Shown: piece after piece, positions 40,790 through 50,541 of the stretch
How the letters are laid out: each line of letters opens with the position of its first letter
How positions within the stretch are numbered: position 1 is the first letter of the stretch
Virus record (IMG/VR): IMGVR_UViG_3300017991_000092
Coordinates: 1 to 64,000 of that record
DNA from: a virus
Length of the DNA stretch: 64,000 nucleotides
Reading direction: 5' to 3' (one strand)
Notes under the pieces: model-generated
What the model was told of the DNA's origin: nothing
The model's input: the letters and a program-made list of their open reading frames with translations, nothing else
Databases searched by the model: none
Position numbers and translations under genes: made by a program

Positions 40790-43501
40790 ATGCCATCTTT
40801 GTTAAACTATAACCAGTTCTGTGAAGAACTAAAAGAAGTTACAACAACAAAGATTATTGACAAGAAGAAGTTCCATGCTGAAGGTCTGTTCTCTGAACAG
40901 ATCTTTGGTCCTGTTAAGAACTATACTTGTCAATGTGGGACATATTATGGAATCTCTGGAGCAGGTGGTACGTGTAAAGATTGTGGGGTCGACGTTGTAA
41001 ATAGTAATGAACGACGTCGAAGATTTGCTAAAATTGTATTACCAATACCAGTGGTCAATCCAGTCTTTTATGATCTGTTGATTGACCTTGGTGGTAATAT
41101 GATTAAAGATGCGATCACCCAATTGCTTAGAGATGAAAAAAGTGTCCTATATTGGCATGAGGATGAAGAAGAATTTAGGATCACAGATGAGGAAAATATA
41201 GAAGCTGGTACCGAGATTTTTAGAGGTACCGCTGCTGTCAAAGAAATGATCCAAGTTCTTGCAGATAAACTTGCGGAAGAAGACGCTGAGGGATGGGATA
41301 TAGTTCTCGATAATATCGATCAATTGGTTATAGAATATGTCATTGTATTACCTCCGGACCTAAGACCTGCATCTAGAGGTGTTACACAAAATGACCAAGT
41401 GGTTGATAAAATCAATAGATTCTATACTCAGATCCTAACAAAGAAAGAAGCTATGAGGGATACAATTTTGGATGTCAGACGAGATCCAACTTTGTATTAC
41501 AGCTATGCAAAACAACTCCAGAAGGATGTCAATGAGTTATACACGCATATTCTTGATAAGTTGTCAAAAAAGGAAGGGTTGATTCGCGGAAATATTCTTG
41601 GGAAGAGAATAGATTTCTCGGGTCGAGCTGTCATTGTGCCATCACCGACACTCAATTTTGATGAGTGCTCACTTCCGTATGCTATGTTTCTAGAATTATT
41701 CAAACTGAGAATTGCTAAAAAGTTAATTCAGTTGGAAAAATTCAAACTTCTGAATGACGCCATTGACTTTGTAGATGAATGTATAGAGCTGAAAATTCCG
41801 GTTCTATTTAAGATCTGTGAAGAGATGGCGGAAGGTGAAGTATGTTTGTTAAATAGACAACCCTCGCTCCACAAATTAAGCATGTTGGGATACTACATTA
41901 AAGTATCTTTGGATAATGTAATTAAGATACACCCATTGTCATGTCCACCATTCAATGCTGACTTTGATGGTGACCAGATGGCGGTATACATCCCAATCAC
42001 ACCGGAGTCAAAACAAGAAGTAATTGATAAACTCCTGGTTACTAGAAATTTAAGTAACCCATCAAATGGAAGTTTGTCAACTGTTCCAAGCCAAGATATG
42101 GTTCTTGGAGTTTACTCATTAACAACTGGATACTTCAAAGAATTTAGTGCCTTGATAGATTGTAAAGGAGAGCAAATAACTGAAGGTATGAAACTTTTCA
42201 ACGATTGCTTACCTGAAGATTATCCTCTTGTAAATGAGTCTGTTGGTGGAAAACGTTTGGTAGAAATACTGAACGATATAAACACAAGATACGAACCTGA
42301 AGAAGTAATACGAGTCCTTGATAACATTAAATTTCTTGGGTTTAAGTACTCAACATTATTTGGTGCAACTCTTTCTCTGAACCATTGTTATATGGAAGAG
42401 GCGGTGAACATCAGGGAAGGGTTATATGAGAGTGACTCGATTGTTGAACAGGTGAGTAAAGTATCAGGCGATGAAACAACTCAATTACTGAAAGACAACT
42501 TCCATTATTCTTATATGATTGAGTCTGGAGCAAGAGGTAGTTGGGATCAGGTTCGACAAATAGTCTTAACCAGAGGGTTTATCTCAAACTTTAATGGCGA
42601 GATTATTACAGAACCTATCAAGAATAGTTTCATCAGAGGATTAACCCAAAAAGAGTTCTTCAACTCTACGTATGGTAGTAGAAAAGGTCTCCTTGACGTT
42701 GCGTTGAACACTGGAACTTCAGGTTACCTTTCTAGAAAATTAATCTTCGCTTGCGCAAATCTCCAGATAGATCAAAGTTTGGATGATTGCGGAACCCAAG
42801 ACTTTCTTGATGTGTATGTTGATACACCAAAGAAAGCAAAAATGTTGGTTGGTAAATGGATGAAGACTGATGGTGGACTCATGTTAATTACCGAAGACAA
42901 TTGTATGACTTTGGTCAGCGAGTTGATCCAAGTTAGGAGTCCAATCTTATGTCAATCGGAAAGATTATGTTGTAAATGTTACGGTGAGTTGTATAAGACT
43001 CTTGATACAAGATTTGTAGGAGTTATAGCAGCGCAATCCCTTGGAGAATGTAATACTCAGTTAGTATTGAGAACATTCCATACGAGTGGTGTAGCACAGC
43101 TAAATAAGGACAACGATGCAGAAGATATGAAGCAACAAGATATTGTTAGTGATCTATCAACTGTATCCAGACTCCTACACCAGTTCAATAAGAGTACAAA
43201 ATATGATGAGTTGACTCATAATCTTTTCACAAATTACAACCATCGACGTACAATACATCATACACATTTTGAGTGTGTTGTGTCACAGCTTATGTGGAGT
43301 GGAGTTCAAAAGTGGAGATTGGTAAAAGATCGAGACAAAGCAAAGCTTGAATTCCACAGTGTCCAGACAGTTCCATCTTATGAATCGTGGTTGATGGGAC
43401 TGGCGTTTTCAAATCCAAAGAAACACATCATTAAAGGTATCTTACATTCTGGTTTGTATAAGGGTGTAATGGACAAGATCTTATGTGGTGAAAGCGTATA
43501 A
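40790..43501 (+). CDS. RNA polymerase set B, beta-prime subunit (single chain)
   Basis: 903 residues. Contains the N-terminal zinc finger C-Q-C-x12-C-K-D-C missing from set A, 'P-P-D-L-R-P', 'G-L-I-R-G-N-I-L-G-K-R-I-D-F-S-G-R-A-V-I', catalytic NADFDGD at 389-395, 'N-R-Q-P-S-L-H', the bridge-helix/trigger-loop region with 'G-S-R-K-G' and 'N-T-G-T-S-G-Y', and 'A-A-Q-S-L-G-E-C-N-T-Q-L' with 'F-H-T-S-G'. It then continues through a shortened C-terminal part including 'H-F-E-C-V-V-S-Q-L-M' and 'A-F-S-N-P-K-K-H-I-I-K-G-I'. It is therefore complete in one chain. Likely the polymerase made during infection; partner beta is immediately downstream. Confidence 0.95.
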   Translation: MPSLLNYNQFCEELKEVTTTKIIDKKKFHAEGLFSEQIFGPVKNYTCQCGTYYGISGAGGTCKDCGVDVVNSNERRRRFAKIVLPIPVVNPVFYDLLIDLGGNMIKDAITQLLRDEKSVLYWHEDEEEFRITDEENIEAGTEIFRGTAAVKEMIQVLADKLAEEDAEGWDIVLDNIDQLVIEYVIVLPPDLRPASRGVTQNDQVVDKINRFYTQILTKKEAMRDTILDVRRDPTLYYSYAKQLQKDVNELYTHILDKLSKKEGLIRGNILGKRIDFSGRAVIVPSPTLNFDECSLPYAMFLELFKLRIAKKLIQLEKFKLLNDAIDFVDECIELKIPVLFKICEEMAEGEVCLLNRQPSLHKLSMLGYYIKVSLDNVIKIHPLSCPPFNADFDGDQMAVYIPITPESKQEVIDKLLVTRNLSNPSNGSLSTVPSQDMVLGVYSLTTGYFKEFSALIDCKGEQITEGMKLFNDCLPEDYPLVNESVGGKRLVEILNDINTRYEPEEVIRVLDNIKFLGFKYSTLFGATLSLNHCYMEEAVNIREGLYESDSIVEQVSKVSGDETTQLLKDNFHYSYMIESGARGSWDQVRQIVLTRGFISNFNGEIITEPIKNSFIRGLTQKEFFNSTYGSRKGLLDVALNTGTSGYLSRKLIFACANLQIDQSLDDCGTQDFLDVYVDTPKKAKMLVGKWMKTDGGLMLITEDNCMTLVSELIQVRSPILCQSERLCCKCYGELYKTLDTRFVGVIAAQSLGECNTQLVLRTFHTSGVAQLNKDNDAEDMKQQDIVSDLSTVSRLLHQFNKSTKYDELTHNLFTNYNHRRTIHHTHFECVVSQLMWSGVQKWRLVKDRDKAKLEFHSVQTVPSYESWLMGLAFSNPKKHIIKGILHSGLYKGVMDKILCGESV

Positions 43502-43503
43502 CG

Positions 43504-43510
43504 AAGGAGG
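43504..43510 (+). promoter_or_regulatory. Ribosome binding site deciding a TTG start of set B beta
   Basis: AAGGAGG lies seven bases before the TTG at 43518 and just after the beta-prime stop. The upstream in-frame GTG codons (43485, 43488) have no such site, so TTG is the more probable start. Confidence 0.6.
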
Positions 43511-43517
43511 TTGGATC

Positions 43518-46500
43518 TTGAACATCATTAATCCGCACTACAAATTGCGTGAACAGAACATTTTCTCCATAAGAGACCAAGAATATGCAGCGCTCCTAGA
43601 GACAGTAAGACAAATTCTAATCCCGGCTGAAGAGCTGGGATTTGAACTTACTGACTGTAGGATAAAAGATTCGAGGTTCTCAACTGGAGAGATTTCTAGA
43701 ACTTTAAAACAGAACCTAGTCATTCGATTACAAAAGGGAGCGTCAAAGATTGACCTCTCAATGCAAATTCCAAAGCTCGTTGATGGGAATTATATCATCA
43801 TAAACGGGAGGAAGAAAATTCCCCAATTTCAATTGTTTGATATTCCAGTTGTTACAAGGGGAAAGAGTATCAAAATCAGGACTAATGTAGCGACAATTAT
43901 GATCATTGAGCAGAAGGAAGCTCCCTTTACATACATCAGTATTCTTGGGAGAAAAGTCCCGTTGTTTCTGGTTATCTTTGGTTACTATGGAATTGAGCCT
44001 GTTGCGCAGAGGTTTAATCTTCCAACACTTCAAGTAAGCGATACCAACCTGGACACAATGTATGACCGACTGCTTTATGACATGAAAATGTTCTATGATA
44101 GTTCTCGGGGTACTACACAAGATGATATCATCAAAGAAATTGGTAGATATTACTCAAAGTACAATGCTAGAGTTAAGGGTGAAGATTTGATGTATGCTCT
44201 TGACTTAATCCTTGATACAGATGTAATGTCTGCTTGCTTCTTTAGGACCGGGTCCATTCTAGAAGAGATTCTAGATGTAATGCAAAACGGTCCATTGGAT
44301 GATACGTTAATTACAAACAAGAGGATTCGATGTTTTGAGTATGTCATCCTCGCAAAGGTCTCTAAAGCTGTATTTGATCTCTGTATGTCAAATCGTACAG
44401 CTAGACAACCGAAATTCAATGTAAACTCAACTGCGATTTTATCTGAGTGTAATGTATCGGATATAGTCCAGTTTGACTTTTCTATTAATCCAATCGACGA
44501 GCTGACCAAACTAAGTAGAACTAGTCTTGTAGGTCCTGGTGGTTTTAACAGACAAAATGTACCAGAGCATCTAAGAGATATTATGCCTACAATGTTTGGA
44601 CGGTTATGTCCAGTTGACACACCTGACCGAGATAATTGTGGAGTTCTCCAGAACTTAGTTCCAAATGCAATTTTAGATGACAATTTAAAGTTTTCTGAAG
44701 AGTATTTGGAGAAACAACCAATCTCAATAGCGGTGTCAATGGTTCCATTTCTTGAGCACGATGACCAAACTCGACTCCAGATGTCAGCTTCACAGATGCG
44801 TCAAAGTATTATGTTAAAGAACTTCGACCAACCAATGATCCAGTCTGGTTGTGAAGGGTTGTATACAGACAAGACACAATTTGTAAAGGTAGCAAAGAAA
44901 AATGGAGAAGTCGTACATCTCGATCACAACTATCTCATCTTGCTTTATGATGACAAGACCGTAGATATATTCGATATCTCATATCGAAAGATTTACATCT
45001 CAAACCTTGATGTATACAAAGTTTATGTACAACAAGGGGATAAAGTCAAAGCAGGAGATATTCTGGCTGAGAGTTATTTTACAGATAATGGAAAGATTAA
45101 CATTGGTAAAAACCTGTTAACTGCTGTTGCGGAATACTATGGGTATAACTATGAGGATGGAATTGTCCTATCTGATAGAGTTGTAAAAGAGGGAATGTTC
45201 ACATCTGTACATTTCATAGATTTATCCTTTACCCTTCCGCCAAATAAAGTTCTCCTAAGTCTTTCACAAGATGAGTATAAACCCCTTCCAGGTGTAAGGG
45301 AAAGGGTTTCTAAAGGAGAACCATATATGATTACCAAGGAAATGCCTTCTATACAGATGGATTACAAAAGCATTTTTAAGAAGGAACGTCCGGTATTAGC
45401 TAAATCGGATATGATTATCACCGAGGTAAACATGTTTGCAAACTCATGGAATAAAGAAATACCACAGTTTGATAAATGGATGGAAAAGAAGTTAACGCAA
45501 CAGCAAAAGCAAGAAGAGAAAATTGCTAACATCGTTGGGGAATATCTTTCCAAAGAAGATACAACTAGATTCGTAAGGGATCATGATCTTGCGAAATATG
45601 GAAATATTGGAAAGTATAAATTCAAAGGTGAATACATTAACGGTGTCCGAGTAGAGATGTTTGGAATCTTCTTCCGACCAATCCAAATCGGTGACAAAAT
45701 TGGAAATCGTCATGGGAATAAGGGAGTTGTATCTACTATTGTACCACAAGAGAAAATGCCACAACTACCTGATGGGCGACACGTAGATATTTGTATTAAT
45801 CCGCTTGGTATTATAAGCCGGATGAATATTGGGCAAGTTTATGAACTCCATTTAGGCATGGCTCTATATGACTTGAGGGAAACTCTGAAAGCAATTCTTG
45901 ATGGACGGGAAAAGAATTCAGCAGAATTAGATGACGCAAAACGTCAAGAACTTGCAAAAAGATTTCTCCTTGGATTTATTGAGTTGGTTGATAAAACTGA
46001 CGAACATTGGTATTATGACCAATATGTAGAACATCTTCCAGAAACTATCGACGAGAAGTTTATTGATAACATTGTTCTCCTACAACCTCCATTTGAGTCG
46101 ATGAATATGTCTGAGATGAAGGAAGCATTGGAGTACACAGGCACAAAGTTTGAGTACCCACTATTTGAACCGATGGCTGGACAGAACATTCAGAATGAGA
46201 TTGCTGTGGGTTATTTGTACTTCTTTAAGATGGTACACATTGCTGAGACTCGTCTTGCTGCAAGAGGAATTGGATCCTACACAAGGAAGACACTTCAACC
46301 TTTAGCAGGAAGAAAGAATCGAGGCGGTCAGAGAATGGGTGAAATGGAAACAGGGTGTCTCATTGGACATGACGCTCCAGTTAACTTAGCAGAATGTCTG
46401 ACAACCAAGTCAGATTGTACTGATAAGAAGAACCAATATATCCGAGATGAAATTGACACGGGTATGAAACTGGAAGAGGAAGGTGACAATGTAGCAGAAT

Positions 46501-46550
46501 CTGTCAAACTTCTGAAAGCGTATCTTACGACAATAGGAGTAAGGATGTGA
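43518..46550 (+). CDS. RNA polymerase set B, beta subunit
   Basis: 1010 residues from TTG. Landmarks: '[14 protein letters not shown]' at ~364-377 (the cellular T-P-E-G-P-N is altered to T-P-D-R-D-N), '[14 protein letters not shown]', '[12 protein letters not shown]' (~725-736), '[13 protein letters not shown]', and 'G-G-Q-R-M-G-E-M-E' (~935-943). It lacks the 400-residue N-terminal extension of the set A beta. The gene follows beta-prime directly; the pair forms the catalytic core of the second polymerase. Confidence 0.94.
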   Translation: MNIINPHYKLREQNIFSIRDQEYAALLETVRQILIPAEELGFELTDCRIKDSRFSTGEISRTLKQNLVIRLQKGASKIDLSMQIPKLVDGNYIIINGRKKIPQFQLFDIPVVTRGKSIKIRTNVATIMIIEQKEAPFTYISILGRKVPLFLVIFGYYGIEPVAQRFNLPTLQVSDTNLDTMYDRLLYDMKMFYDSSRGTTQDDIIKEIGRYYSKYNARVKGEDLMYALDLILDTDVMSACFFRTGSILEEILDVMQNGPLDDTLITNKRIRCFEYVILAKVSKAVFDLCMSNRTARQPKFNVNSTAILSECNVSDIVQFDFSINPIDELTKLSRTSLVGPGGFNRQNVPEHLRDIMPTMFGRLCPVDTPDRDNCGVLQNLVPNAILDDNLKFSEEYLEKQPISIAVSMVPFLEHDDQTRLQMSASQMRQSIMLKNFDQPMIQSGCEGLYTDKTQFVKVAKKNGEVVHLDHNYLILLYDDKTVDIFDISYRKIYISNLDVYKVYVQQGDKVKAGDILAESYFTDNGKINIGKNLLTAVAEYYGYNYEDGIVLSDRVVKEGMFTSVHFIDLSFTLPPNKVLLSLSQDEYKPLPGVRERVSKGEPYMITKEMPSIQMDYKSIFKKERPVLAKSDMIITEVNMFANSWNKEIPQFDKWMEKKLTQQQKQEEKIANIVGEYLSKEDTTRFVRDHDLAKYGNIGKYKFKGEYINGVRVEMFGIFFRPIQIGDKIGNRHGNKGVVSTIVPQEKMPQLPDGRHVDICINPLGIISRMNIGQVYELHLGMALYDLRETLKAILDGREKNSAELDDAKRQELAKRFLLGFIELVDKTDEHWYYDQYVEHLPETIDEKFIDNIVLLQPPFESMNMSEMKEALEYTGTKFEYPLFEPMAGQNIQNEIAVGYLYFFKMVHIAETRLAARGIGSYTRKTLQPLAGRKNRGGQRMGEMETGCLIGHDAPVNLAECLTTKSDCTDKKNQYIRDEIDTGMKLEEEGDNVAESVKLLKAYLTTIGVRM

Positions 46551-47008
46551 ACAATTTGAGAAATTGTCCGGACTGTGGAGTAAAACCTGGCCAGATTCAT
46601 AAAGACAATTGTGACGTCGAAAGATGCTCTGTCTGTGGGGGTCAAACTCTTACTTGTGGTGGATGTGGTGGCCATGATATGGAGTTTGCAAAATGGACAG
46701 GGATCTGGCCAGGCGCAGCTGAAAGTGAATTTTTAGGAATTAATCTAAACGAATTTTACGAAAGAGGATATCATAAAATCTTCTTTGTGAAAGCTGAAGT
46801 TCAATATTATGAGGGGAAGGGTTTTCGAGAACAGCATTTCGATTACCCTCTAAATATTGAACAACGACTGAAGGGAGGTTGTGAAACTAATGAGAAGAGC
46901 CATCTATGCAGGGAGCTTCGATCCAGCAACGATGGGTCACATATGGATGATCAAGGAGGGTGCTCGGTTGTTCGACGAACTGATAGTAGTGATCGGGGAC
47001 AATCCTGA
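46547..47008 (+). CDS. Cys-rich zinc-binding protein
   Basis: 153 residues from a GTG overlapping the beta stop. The N-terminus has three Cys pairs: '[12 protein letters not shown]', 'C-S-V-C-G' and 'C-G-G-C-G-G-H', a pattern seen in small bacterial and phage zinc-ribbon proteins. The last 40 residues are encoded in the 119 bases shared with the CoaD-like gene and are low in complexity, so they may be non-functional. Confidence 0.55.
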   Translation: MNNLRNCPDCGVKPGQIHKDNCDVERCSVCGGQTLTCGGCGGHDMEFAKWTGIWPGAAESEFLGINLNEFYERGYHKIFFVKAEVQYYEGKGFREQHFDYPLNIEQRLKGGCETNEKSHLCRELRSSNDGSHMDDQGGCSVVRRTDSSDRGQS

Positions 47009-47378
47009 GAAAACGTATATGTTCTCAGAAGAAGAGAGGCTCCATATCTTACAAGTGTGCACTGAAAGTATACCAAACGTATCTATTAAGTTCTTAAGGA
47101 AGAAGTATCTAGCAGATTTTGCGAAGTACGAAGCAGCATATTATCTATTGCGGGGTATAAGATCCTCAAGTGATTATGCTTATGAGAAAATCATGAGATA
47201 TATCAATGAGGATCTGCACCCAGCATTAGTGACTGTATTTCTCATCCCTCCAAAAGAATATGTTGAAGTAAGCTCCAGTCTGATTAAGGGATTGGTTGGT
47301 CCTGAGGGATGGGAGAGTGTTACAGCTAGGTATCTTCCTGCAGTTGCACATACGATGTTAAAGGAGAAGGTGAAATGA
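46890..47378 (+). CDS. Phosphopantetheine adenylyltransferase-like nucleotidyltransferase (CoaD-like)
   Basis: 162 residues. '[11 protein letters not shown]' (T/HxGH nucleotidyltransferase motif), 'R-L-H-I-L', '[14 protein letters not shown]' and 'V-S-S-S-L-I-K' match CoaD along its whole length, and CoaD is about 160 residues. The family transfers AMP from ATP to 4'-phosphopantetheine to form dephospho-CoA. In a phage it could support CoA or NAD-type cofactor supply, or act on another substrate. Start at ATG chosen over the GTG at 46881, which is too close to GGAGG. Confidence 0.8.
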   Translation: MRRAIYAGSFDPATMGHIWMIKEGARLFDELIVVIGDNPEKTYMFSEEERLHILQVCTESIPNVSIKFLRKKYLADFAKYEAAYYLLRGIRSSSDYAYEKIMRYINEDLHPALVTVFLIPPKEYVEVSSSLIKGLVGPEGWESVTARYLPAVAHTMLKEKVK

Positions 47379-47755
47379 TTGAAATGTTTCAGCATACAAC
47401 AGAACAGCTTGAACGTGATTATGACTCTGTTAAGACAGCAATAGTTCTTGCGTTGGTTAACGAGGGTTATATGACACAAGATGAGGCCGACGAATGGTGC
47501 ACAACACATACAATCATTCTTCGAAAGAAAAGCATCTTTCGTACCTTTACAAATAGGTTTAAGAAAAAGAAGGGTGTAGAAAAAGGACAATATATGCTAG
47601 TTGTAAAACTAGTAGAACCAAAGGAGGAAAAGGATGCAGAAAGACATAACGGAGGGAACGATGAAGCTTCCGGACATACAAACCTCAAAACCAAAGATTC
47701 AAAGACCTCTTCGTCAAGTGGGAGTGGAGAGTGTTGTGGTACCATTTTCCCTTGA
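47375..47755 (+). CDS. Hypothetical protein overlapping folE2
   Basis: 126 residues. First ~85 residues look folded; the C-terminal ~40 (Gly/Asn/Ser/Thr-rich) are read from the 122 bases shared with folE2 in another frame. ATG overlaps the CoaD-like stop. No family recognised. Confidence 0.55.
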   Translation: MIEMFQHTTEQLERDYDSVKTAIVLALVNEGYMTQDEADEWCTTHTIILRKKSIFRTFTNRFKKKKGVEKGQYMLVVKLVEPKEEKDAERHNGGNDEASGHTNLKTKDSKTSSSSGSGECCGTIFP

Positions 47756-48527
47756 ACTGAAATCTGGGGGATTTAGATCGATGGCGGCGAATGTTTCTAT
47801 GAGAACAAACCTTGACTCTGACGTCAAAGGAATCTCAATGTCGAGGTTGATTCGGACTCTTCGTAAATATTTAGATCTGCCCTTGAAGAAAAAATTGATA
47901 AGACAGATCTTATCAGACTTAAATAGGAATGTGGGTACAACGAAAAGTTATATGAGATTTGATTTTGAACTTCCACTTCCTAGAAAGTCGGCGAAGTCAG
48001 ATTACCAATTCCCAATCTTTCATAAGTGTATGTTTGAAGGTCATTTAGTTCCGGACGTGGATAGCTTTGATGGAGATAAGTTCCGATTCTTTCAAGGTGT
48101 AACAGTCCAATATGCGAGTTACTGTCCATGTTCTGCTGAGTTATGTGCAGATTTAAACTCAAGGGGAAGAGTAGGTTTTCCACATGCTCAGAGGTCCTTC
48201 GCTCATATCGTTACTGAGAAAGAGATGAATGGTGATCACTACGTTTGGTTGGAGGATATAATTGATTGCGTAACTAAAGCGATCCCGACGATTCCATACC
48301 CAATAATCAAACGTGAAGATGAACAAGAAATAGCAAGGATCGCAGGTGCAAATCCGATCTTCGTGGAAGATGCTATCCGAGCAATAAGTGAGCAATTAGA
48401 CGCTCTGCCGGGTGTTCGCGACTGGATAGTTAAGTGTATTCATGAGGAAAGTATTCACACCAGCGAAGCAATTGCGGTTAATTGGAAAGGTATAGACGGT
48501 GGGTTTAATTACCGATCCTTTCTTTAG
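47634..48527 (+). CDS. folE2: GTP cyclohydrolase I type B (FolE2)
   Basis: 297 residues. It hydrolyses GTP to 7,8-dihydroneopterin triphosphate, the precursor of folate and 7-deazaguanine. Family marks: 'V-G-V-E-S-V' near the start, 'A-N-V-S-M-R', 'R-L-I-R-T-L', the metal site Cys in 'Y-C-P-C-S-A-E-L', 'P-H-A-Q-R-S' and the C-terminal 'E-E-S-I-H-T-S-E-A'. Two starts are possible: 47634 after AAAGGAGG and 47661 after GGAGGG. With QueD at 23855 it gives the first two steps of preQ0 synthesis, possibly for modified phage DNA or host tRNA queuosine; no transglycosylase is visible here. Confidence 0.88.
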   Translation: MQKDITEGTMKLPDIQTSKPKIQRPLRQVGVESVVVPFSLELKSGGFRSMAANVSMRTNLDSDVKGISMSRLIRTLRKYLDLPLKKKLIRQILSDLNRNVGTTKSYMRFDFELPLPRKSAKSDYQFPIFHKCMFEGHLVPDVDSFDGDKFRFFQGVTVQYASYCPCSAELCADLNSRGRVGFPHAQRSFAHIVTEKEMNGDHYVWLEDIIDCVTKAIPTIPYPIIKREDEQEIARIAGANPIFVEDAIRAISEQLDALPGVRDWIVKCIHEESIHTSEAIAVNWKGIDGGFNYRSFL

Positions 48528-48535
48528 GAGATGAA

Positions 48536-49198
48536 ATGATGATAGGGGAATATAGTTTAGGGTCTTTAATAGATCCGAGTAAAATCAAAGAAAAAGAACT
48601 GATTCTGATTTTGAAAGAACTTGAGAATCGGAATTGTTGGATTTGTACAGACCCGGTTACCTCTTTGAAGAACCCTAAATGTGGAGATGATTGTTGGTTC
48701 ACGTCAAAGAGTAATTGTTATCCAGACAAACCATTTACGAAAGGAAATAGAATTGGTTGTCGAAGTAAATTTGCTGAACTCCTTGGAATTGATAAACTCG
48801 TCCAGGAAGTGGGAAGATCACAATTAGTATATCTTTTCAAGCATCTGGAGCTTGGATGGAGAATGCCTCAAAAACCGCAAATTGATATATTCGGCAACGA
48901 ATGTGATCCAGATAAACCTTGGATACTCCATCATTATATACATCGATTTGATGATCTACATCAAGTGAGATGTACCTGGAGAGAACATAAAACGTTAGAT
49001 GCAATGTGCAGACGAGGCGACTTAACTCTGATAAACATATTGCTCAAGACGAGAGAACGTAGTCCGGATTTAGAACCAGGAGTAATCCTATCAAAATCAC
49101 AACGAGAAGAGTATTACAGGTGTTGGAAACAAAATGGCAACGGCGTCTGGGGTTTGAAGGAAAACAAAGTTGATGTATTCCAGAATCTCTGGAAATAA
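48536..49198 (+). CDS. Cys/His-rich hypothetical protein
   Basis: 220 residues. N-terminal 'C-W-I-C-T-D-P-V' and 'C-G-D-D-C-W' plus two more Cys could form a zinc site, and 'L-H-H-Y-I-H-R-F-D-D' follows. An HNH-like or recognition role is imaginable but no known nuclease motif is complete. ATG-ATG after AGGAG. Confidence 0.6.
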   Translation: MMIGEYSLGSLIDPSKIKEKELILILKELENRNCWICTDPVTSLKNPKCGDDCWFTSKSNCYPDKPFTKGNRIGCRSKFAELLGIDKLVQEVGRSQLVYLFKHLELGWRMPQKPQIDIFGNECDPDKPWILHHYIHRFDDLHQVRCTWREHKTLDAMCRRGDLTLINILLKTRERSPDLEPGVILSKSQREEYYRCWKQNGNGVWGLKENKVDVFQNLWK

Positions 49199-49210
49199 GA
49201 AGAGGGTGAA

Positions 49211-49465
49211 ATGATAAAACTATGGGGAGTTATACTTATAGTCAATGCATTCTCTCTTGGTCTGTTTGCGTCAGTAAATAACTGGGGTAGATGGAGCGGA
49301 ATCTGCGCTGGTCTCCTTGTAGGTGTGGGTGTAAATATAATCCTCATGGATATTGGAGTATGGAAGTCACTTGAGAGAAAAATTTTCAAATGGTTGGACA
49401 AGATCCAATTTGAAAAGAGAATGAAGTTTTACTGGTTGGTCGCAAAAGAATTTTTCAAACCATAG
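49211..49465 (+). CDS. Small membrane protein
   Basis: 84 residues with two hydrophobic segments (about 3-22 and 29-47) and a basic cytoplasmic-type tail. First of three consecutive small membrane genes. Function unknown; lysis or membrane remodelling are possibilities, and no signature decides. Confidence 0.6.
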   Translation: MIKLWGVILIVNAFSLGLFASVNNWGRWSGICAGLLVGVGVNIILMDIGVWKSLERKIFKWLDKIQFEKRMKFYWLVAKEFFKP

Positions 49466-49474
49466 GAGGTGGAA

Positions 49475-49759
49475 ATGGACATTGTAGATAAACTGTCAAA
49501 GGGAACCATCAAAACGTGGGAATGGTCTTGGAGAACTGTAGGTAACATATGGAATGGGTGGCCGCAACACAAAAAAGTTGGTGCTATAATCATCGTAACG
49601 GGCATAGTACTTGGGGTTCTGGTCTCAATACTTTTGGTCAATCGAGTGATTGGATCTTTCCTTGCAGGTATTGTAGCTGGACTGGGCATCCAAATGTTTA
49701 TGGGGGATCAGAAAAATGAACAAAAAGATGCGCTTGGGTCTGATATTGATGCTTGTTAG
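49475..49759 (+). CDS. Small membrane protein
   Basis: 94 residues, ATG after AGGAGGTGG. Two hydrophobic segments, 'V-G-A-I-I-I-V-T-G-I-V-L-G-V-L-V-S-I-L-L' and 'V-I-G-S-F-L-A-G-I-V-A-G-L-G-I', with a Trp-rich N-terminus. Overlaps the next small gene by 44 bases. Confidence 0.6.
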   Translation: MDIVDKLSKGTIKTWEWSWRTVGNIWNGWPQHKKVGAIIIVTGIVLGVLVSILLVNRVIGSFLAGIVAGLGIQMFMGDQKNEQKDALGSDIDAC

Positions 49760-49871
49760 TATTCCAACTGGGACATATGGTATGTTGGAGATAGATCCAA
49801 TTTATTTAGTTTCGGGACTTCTCTTTGGAGTTGGCGCCTATCTCTTATATAAGGGAGGTGGTAATCGGTGA
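49716..49871 (+). CDS. Small membrane protein (51 aa)
   Basis: ATG after GGGGGATC; begins M-N-K-K-M-R-L-G-L-I-L-M-L-V-S and holds a second hydrophobic segment (Y-L-V-S-G-L-L-F-G-V-G-A-Y-L-L-Y). Its stop overlaps the next start (TGATG). Confidence 0.5.
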   Translation: MNKKMRLGLILMLVSIPTGTYGMLEIDPIYLVSGLLFGVGAYLLYKGGGNR

Positions 49872-50191
49872 TGTTGACTGGAAGACCAACATATAACACT
49901 TTCTTGGACAAAATCACCAAAGCTGATCTACTCATTGAGATTACAGATGGTGAAGCAAGAATTATTAAAAATCGTCGGGGTCACACTGAAAAATTCAACA
50001 CAAATGACATTGTAGAGTTGATTATGCATGTGTTTAGTATTGACTTGGGAATTGACTTCTTTACGGATGCTTTTAAAGTTGATCTTGGAGAAACATTCAC
50101 AGAGTTGATGGTCAGACATATGCCTGAAGGGAGTGGTCGAGATAAAAAATGTACTGCGATTAGAAAATTATGGAATCCCAATAGGGTCTGA
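49871..50191 (+). CDS. Hypothetical protein
   Basis: 106 residues, ATG 12 bases after GGGAGGTGG; a GTG three bases earlier is also possible. Soluble, acidic/basic mix, no recognised family. Confidence 0.6.
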   Translation: MLTGRPTYNTFLDKITKADLLIEITDGEARIIKNRRGHTEKFNTNDIVELIMHVFSIDLGIDFFTDAFKVDLGETFTELMVRHMPEGSGRDKKCTAIRKLWNPNRV

Positions 50192-50225
50192 TCAATGGGA
50201 TGTTTGTCAACCTTATGGAAATAGG

Positions 50226-50531
50226 ATGTTAAAATGGAATCCAGAACCGTACGAGTATAGATTTCAATACAAATGGGTTGAACCAAATTCACATCCTAAT
50301 CTAAATATCCAGCAAGGTGATATCATTAAAATATCTAGACATTTGGATAAACCACGATACGCACAGGGACAATATGGTGTGATCATTGATAGATACGTAC
50401 GAGAGAAATACAAAGGTACTACTTATCGAGATCACTGTTTTGTAATCATGTTGATTTCAGGTCCTAACAAGGGACACGCATTCAGATTTCCTGCTAGCAA
50501 AGGTGGGAAAATTGAGAAGACTGTCTTCTAG
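50226..50531 (+). CDS. Hypothetical protein, possible small beta-barrel
   Basis: 101 residues. 'Q-G-D-I-I-K-I-S-R-H' and 'G-Q-Y-G-V-I-I-D-R-Y-V' resemble the strands of SH3/KOW-like barrels. The frame is open upstream to a GTG at 50133 that overlaps the preceding gene but is badly spaced from its AAGGGA, so I prefer 50226; the start is uncertain. Confidence 0.5.
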   Translation: MLKWNPEPYEYRFQYKWVEPNSHPNLNIQQGDIIKISRHLDKPRYAQGQYGVIIDRYVREKYKGTTYRDHCFVIMLISGPNKGHAFRFPASKGGKIEKTVF

Positions 50532-50541
50532 GAGGAATTGA

